From positions 1,412,911-1,476,910 of the forward strand of contig NW_002060944.1 of assembly GCF_000150275.1 (NCBI RefSeq): 64,000 nucleotides of DNA, written 5' to 3'. Under the pieces are notes generated by a model. The model ran no database searches. It saw nothing but the letters and a program-made list of their open reading frames with translations, and was not told the origin of the DNA. Of the stretch, positions 57,938 to 64,000 are shown one piece after another (position 1 is the stretch's first letter; each line of letters begins with the position of its first letter). The position numbers and the translations under genes were made by a program. Origin of the DNA: Trichoplax adhaerens (lineage: Eukaryota > Placozoa > Uniplacotomia > Trichoplacea > Trichoplacidae).

Positions 57938-60900
57938 TTACGTTTGATTTGATGTATTGCCATCTAGTTTACTAATTAATTCCTTAAAGCTCTCTCGTAA
58001 TTCTCCTAGTTGCTGCCCTAAGTTATCAATCCTATGAAAGAAGCAGGTCGTTAGAAGTGAATTCGGAAATTTAAATGATAGTACATATCAGGTTGTACTA
58101 TCATGGAAAAAGTAAAATTAGAGATGGATATATAGCACTTGTGGTTTATACAAAATAAGTTACATGCACCATTTTACATATCTTATTGAAAAGACACACT
58201 CCAAATTAACCTATTACTAGTAACCTTCCATTTAAATGAATGGCTACAAAAACGTGTTATTAATAACTTTACAGTTTATTATCACCAGCAAATCCTCTCG
58301 TTTCGCTGATAGCGATTGTACCTTTTTCCTTGCTGATTTAGCTCATTATAGATATTAGACATATGTATCAACGCGTCCTGGTTCGCGCTATCCTTCCTAG
58401 ATGTTATAGCTATGCTGGAATGATTGTGGTTGTGATTTCCAATAGGAGGCTAAATATAAGTATTGTTAAGGGAAAGCTTTACTTGAAGTACGAAAAGCTA
58501 GCAAGAATGGAACTGTAACACATTTTATACCTATTTAATATCGGCAATTTAATGAAATAAAAATTAAGCGTCTTTTCTACAATACCTTCCCCTGATAATT
58601 ACGTTCATAAACCGTATGATAGCCAATGTAAAAGTAATGTCGTAGCTTCCTAGGTAAAGTACGCTCCAAATCATCTAAATACTCGATACGAGTCGATATT
58701 AATCGTAAGCCAGCCTCACGACGTACTTTATCAATATCTCCAACAGCTAAACCAACCTAGTTGATACGCGTATAGTCATTATCAATAAAAGAAAATACTG
58801 AGATTTAGTATAAAATAAGGGTAAAAGTATAATAAGCAACAAGCTTATCTAGAATAAAGTTGACCGCTGTAATATTATTCGCGGTAAACAGGATTCGCAA
58901 ATACGTACACATACATTTACAATTATCAATCTTACCATTAAATTCATTAGAGTCACTGGCATAAGAAAAATAAAAATTACGATCATAGCCAAGGAAGTTA
59001 TACTTTCTGTTAAACTCATCCTTCCAGTCTGAATATTATGAAACCAGTTCTCTTGATATTCTATCTCGCCTACCATCATATTAAGTACTTTTACCATTGA
59101 CAATGGAACGTTATAAAATGCTGGCTAAGATTAAGATAAAAGCAATGATTATATTATTAATGGATAGTATACAATACAGTAACATTCCTTAAAACTGATA
59201 TAAGTGACTTAGATTGAAAATAATTACAACAGTAACGTATTTTGGTATTTGTTCATACAAATCTTAAAGTTTAACTACTTACTTCCTTCGGATTTAGGAC
59301 ATAAAAGCTAACTCCAAAGGCAAACGTGAGTAGGACAACAATTTCTGATATCTACCATTTGAAGTTAATGTTCAATACCAAAGATAAAACAGTAAAGTTT
59401 AATAATTCTTCTACTTTAAAGCGGTGTATATCATAAAACGACATAGTACATACGTGTATACCAGTTATATTTATTTCGAAATCTAGAAAACCTACCGTAT
59501 TATCCTACGTAAAATCTTAATAAATTTGAACATATGTAGTACTAATAGTAATCTTAAGCAGCCTTGTACTGTATAAAACTGCATTGAAGACGGTAAAACT
59601 AATTACGCTTGTTGAGGTAATCATGAATAAAAACAGTGGCTCACTGGCTTATGTTCTTTTACTAAATATACATATTAAAGGGAGAATTTCGTTATTTTTA
59701 AACGAAATTTGAAAAAATTGCGAAACTACATCATATTTTACAATTGTTTACCCTTGATTGTCGGTACCAATCTAAGATTGATCATTTTTCTATTTTTCAT
59801 ATGTTAACTTCATACTCGTAGGTAGGTTACACATTATTCAAACTTCTATATATACTAGGACAAATAAATCTAACTTTGAAAGTTTTTGCTGTGACTGCAG
59901 CACTATACGAGCGCATATTTAAAGTACGATTTTAAATCTATCCGATCTAGTGAGATCTACGTATTACATCGTAAAATGTGTACACTCACGTTTAGTAATG
60001 AGATAAGAACAGATTCCAACATCAGAACGAAAATACCAACATGATCTAACCTATATAGGTATAAATGACATAAAATACGTTAATAAATACATTAAATTAT
60101 CTCAAAATTCTTCTATTAAAAAAGAAAAATATGATTTAAGCTATGTCTCACATTTCCATATGTAGCAATAAGTCGATATAGGCCAAAAAAATCAACAAAC
60201 TATATAGGCCCATTGCAACATTAAATTCAATACGCATACCAGTTACAATTAATAAGATATAAACAGCCAAATCAAAATAATTGGAAACTGATTTGAAGTA
60301 GGACAACCTCTAAAATATAAATATAATAAGGCGAATCAAATTGATAGAACATGTAGAGTATAAATACTAATTGCCCCCCACAGTAGCACAACTACTTTTA
60401 TGCATTGATCAGCATTTTACCTGATGATAAAGTTGATATATTTCTTTCATAACATTAATATATCCAAATGTTTCCATAAAATTAGCGAGAAATATCACAC
60501 CTGGAGTTCCCTAGCAAAAGCAATTTCGTTTGTTTAGTAACTTTAAACTAAAATAAGTAGCCATAATAAACATAACGGGATCAACGGTGCTATTGTTTTA
60601 TTCAGAAGCTGCATGCGTATATGATGAACAGAATTAGATGTACAGTATGACCATCGCCATGACTTGGCTTTTCATCACCTGCTTACACAATGCATAAAAA
60701 TCATGCAAAAATATTTGTCTTCGAAATCATTTTCAACCCTAGACTAGGGTTATGCTAATCCAGATATTTATTACTGGTTTTTTTAATTCTTAAATATATT
60801 CCCAAAATATAAAAATATATACAGACTTAAGTCACAAATTTTTAAGACGGTATTATTATGGCTCGGATATCTAAATAAGAAATCACTTATGCTACATAAC

Positions 60901-63900
60901 TACATGATATCTCTACTTACAAGAAGAGCTGTAGGCGTAGATGTTGTGGTATTCTTAAGATCAGAATTGTTGCCTTGAGTTTGATTTTCGACTTCAATAG
61001 CCGCAGACTGAAAATCATTAGATAGTTCATCTGATTGCTTCTCTAGCATGTTAGAACCACTCATATGCTGTCTACTGCCTATGCTTTGGTTGAAGTATGG
61101 TAGAGCTGTACTTGCTCTCGCTGCTCTTATTCCTTTATTAGCTGTCGGAGTTACAGCTGTTGGCTCTAGACCCACAGGATATAATCTTAAACCAATTATG
61201 GGTTTCCTAGTTGTATCATTGAATACCTTACTGTCTTGAAGGATGATAACATAGGTTGTAAGAGCTACCAGGAAAATTATGTAAAGCAGTAGGTTGAAAT
61301 AATATAAATATTGGCCGTATTTTTTCCTAAAGCAATGAAAATTATACCAGGAAAGTATTTACGTGTTAGGTTCATGGCATTTTCTTTATAGATAGGAATT
61401 AGCAATTAATTGTAACTAGTTGGTAATACCATTTGAAGTTGCGTAGTTGAATTGCTAGCTCATGATTTAGTAGATCAATTTGTTTGCTCTTCACCATTGT
61501 CTAAGAATACCAGTATTGATAATTTAATGTAGTGATTACAAGAAAGGAATCATATAGTTGCTTAAATAACTCAACACTTCTAAAGTTATAAGACTTTCTC
61601 TAAAAATATATATGGCGAATCTAATAGCCATGATTACTAATACTGATCATCAATAAATAACAATATCAAGTAACCAGTGCATAGTTTTATCTTTAGCTTT
61701 ATATCATCAATTCAATAAATATTTAATTTAATTTCTACACAGATTATTATAGCCGTAAATGTTATTAAACTAAACGTGCGATTATTCGTTGAAATCTATA
61801 TTTTCCTTTACACGGCATCTGTTCGTAATGTATTCGCGATGTAAAGCTAATATGAATACTCTCACAGCAATATTGTAATTTTCATTAACTCTAAAATATG
61901 TATATTCAGTAAATAGGACTCATAATTTCATGTAGTTAAACTTCCTTTGTCCTCAATTGCAATATAACATAGTATCCTGTCACGGTGCAAATGCACCTTG
62001 AAATGATGGTATAGATTAAATTATCTTCATTTATGCGTATATCATACGTCTTAAAGTATTTAAAGCATCAGGTCTTCATAATTAAGCTAAATTATTTTTT
62101 AAATTTGTATTTTGAACAAGATTTTAATACTGTAAAGTATGTACAGTCTGTAAGCCTGTAATTACCATTAAGGCATTATTTCTATTTTTTCGGCTTGATA
62201 CTTTTTGTCTAGATTCGAATTCTGGGCCTGGATCGATTAACGTAAAATCGTAAAAGATTTCTTTGATCTAGAATTATGATAGCAAATTTGATATTATGTC
62301 TACACGTACGAAACGTATCATATCACACGATATGGAGCAAGTCGTACCTGAGAAGATTCAGAACAATTAGATATAATGGTCTCATTAGATAGATATTGGT
62401 AACTTATACAAGAATCCATTGCAACCTAGAGGACACAGATATTCTGTAGCTTTATTTACTAATTCACTTGTTAAACCCTCTGAACCTGACGTTATCAAAT
62501 GTATTAGCTTCCACATTTTCTTACTTTGGCAGCGTTTGGCAATTTTTCTACCATATGCTGCATGCATGTTAAGCCGTCCTTATGAACGCGTTTTAATAAT
62601 TCTTTGCCCCTGGAATGAGGATCAAATTGTAATTTAATTTCAGGAGAGATTTTAGGAAGAAACAAAGCAAATTTATACAAGTTTAAACGTTTATAATGGC
62701 TTATATAGTAAGATAATTCGATAGTCAGATACGATTAGAATCGAAAAAGGATAGTTCTAAATAATTGAAACTAGTGACGTAGTCTATTGATAATTCTATT
62801 TCTACAGATTCATAGTAAAATATGTCTGTAGCACATAATCATCTTTCAAAAACTTCTTTATAGATCAATACTTTGTATTTTAACCTACTGATTATGGTTA
62901 ATTAGCGTAATTGCCACACTCTCCTGGCAGTTTATTACAGCAACATCTAAACAACTGTAATTTTCTTCGTCAAGACTATCTATTTTGGCACCATGTCTTA
63001 GCAGCTCGATAACAATACCATTATATCCTTTGGCTGCAGCTACGTGCAATAGCGATTGCTTGGTTTATTGGAATAGACGTGAAAAAAATATAAGTTTATG
63101 AAACACCTAGAACACATAGTAATCTCAAATTTACATATTAAATTGTTCTCTGATATATAATTCGGATAGTTCAAGTTTATACACATATGCACTATATAGA
63201 GTGTAATACTTACAGCATTGGCATTTGGAGTGTTGATGGAAACACCATGTTTTAATAATACCTGTACAATTTTAATATAGCCAGCGTTAACTGCAATTTC
63301 TAGAGGCGTCATGTAACTGCAATCTCTAAATAGTACAAAAATCAATAAACCGCAGCTTGAATACTACGTTAGATTATATGCACGCGTACCGTACTTTAAT
63401 TTAACACTGTATGTGTATATTTGCTGTCAAGTACGGTATTTTGGCTTTAACGTATTGCTATTAAATTAATCTGCCTCTCCGGTGTACTCCAAATTATATT
63501 GCACTAATGGCTCAATCCGGGTTTTATACTCGTTCATTTGAACGGGTAATTTACGAAATTAACGCAAAAACTGAACTGTAAACTTTAATTTAGGTTATAT
63601 TTCCAACTTTATGATAACATTCCATGGCTCTAACTTATTATAAGAAAATAATGTAGATTATAGCAATAATAGATTTCAGTATAACTTTACCGTCTTTCGG
63701 CATCGGCTCCATTTTTCAAGCAAAATTGTACAGTTTGTTTATGGCCGCCGACTACAGCAACATGTAAAGGTGTACGAGATTTATCTCCCAAATGATTTAT
63801 TAGTGGCGGCGCCCGTCGACAAATAAATTGTATGATTGGTTGATTTTCAGTTCTGAATCAAAAAATATACGGGGTTAGAGCAGATAGATAATTTTAATAT

Positions 63901-64000
63901 CGAAGCTGCAAGACCAATGAATTTCTCACTTAGCACTCTTTCTATTTTAGGACTGAAATATTTCAATTAAAAGATTGTATGTGAAGATAAAAACAGTTAG
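57938..64000 (-). CDS. TRPA-type ankyrin-repeat cation channel, copy 2 (5' end beyond window)
   Basis: This is a second TRPA-family channel in the same direction as copy 1. The right edge holds ankyrin exons that match copy 1 one for one: SRTPLHVAVVGGHKQTVQF (~63750), CSYMTPLEIAVNAGYIKIV (~63300), LLHVAAAKGYNGIVIELLR (~63030). Next come a linker exon ending VEKLPNAAK (~62640-62530), IFYDFTLIDPGPEFESRQ (~62230), S1 YGQYLYYFNLLLYIIFLVA with an N-glycosylation-rich loop (61330-60920), FMETFGYINVMKEIYQLYHQ (~60480), S3-S4 (60300-60150), HVGIFVLMLESVLISLL (~60030), S5 (~59340-59285) and pore exon 59125-58935 with LNMMVGEIEYQ. S6 leads into VGLAVGDIDKVRREAGLRLI (58755). A short coiled-coil-like last exon (IDNLGQQLGELRESFKELI) ends at TAA 57938-57940, so its C-terminus is much shorter than that of copy 1. 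No frame break was seen in the exons read. Confidence 0.88.

Overview
The window is animal nuclear DNA. It is AT-rich, and nearly every gene is cut into many small exons by short GT..AG introns, mostly 50-400 bp. The gene families are metazoan: axonemal dynein heavy chain, TBCD, MKK4, BRAT1, MBOAT7 and TRPA. There is also a (CCCTAA)n telomere-type tract and a tRNA-Gly(GCC) almost identical to the vertebrate one. Short introns, compact spacing and strong AT bias suggest an early-branching animal such as a placozoan. That placement is inference; no species-diagnostic marker was seen. Most gene names come from remembered family sequence patterns aligned by eye to spliced translations, with no database search.

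Layout, left to right. The 5' end of an axonemal dynein heavy chain gene (minus, <1-2732) runs off the left edge. It is divergent from an FBXW10/CDRT1-type F-box/WD40 gene (plus, 5176-10721; 12 exons, 1047 aa by exon arithmetic). An orphan lipase-type exon lies at 10995-11265. A complete tubulin-folding cofactor D gene (minus, 12711-21442) follows. Across a repeat-rich divergent spacer sits a second, diverged TBCD-like gene (plus, ~22889-26935) with only about the C-terminal 40% of the protein. The next ~4 kb carries no clear gene but holds a tandem 141-bp repeat with a telomeric insertion. MKK4/MAP2K4 (plus, ~31924-35171) is tail-to-tail with BRAT1 (minus, 35863-40587). A tRNA-Gly, a 96-bp tandem repeat that reads open as protein, and MBOAT7 (minus, 42685-44988) come next. 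The right side is two TRPA-type ankyrin channels in the same orientation (46438-54248, and 57938 to beyond 64000), separated by a recent 201-bp tandem duplication and an unassigned 156-codon ORF.

There is no operon logic. The neighbourhood does include several microtubule-related genes: dynein heavy chain, TBCD and a TBCD fragment. The FBXW10-type protein has a tail of repeated RPSTA-like motifs. The most unusual items are the half-length second TBCD gene, the conserved DCY C-terminus of BRAT1, the interstitial telomere repeat replacing part of a satellite unit, the tandem TRPA pair, and a window-wide excess of palindromic TACAGTAC/GTACTGTA words.
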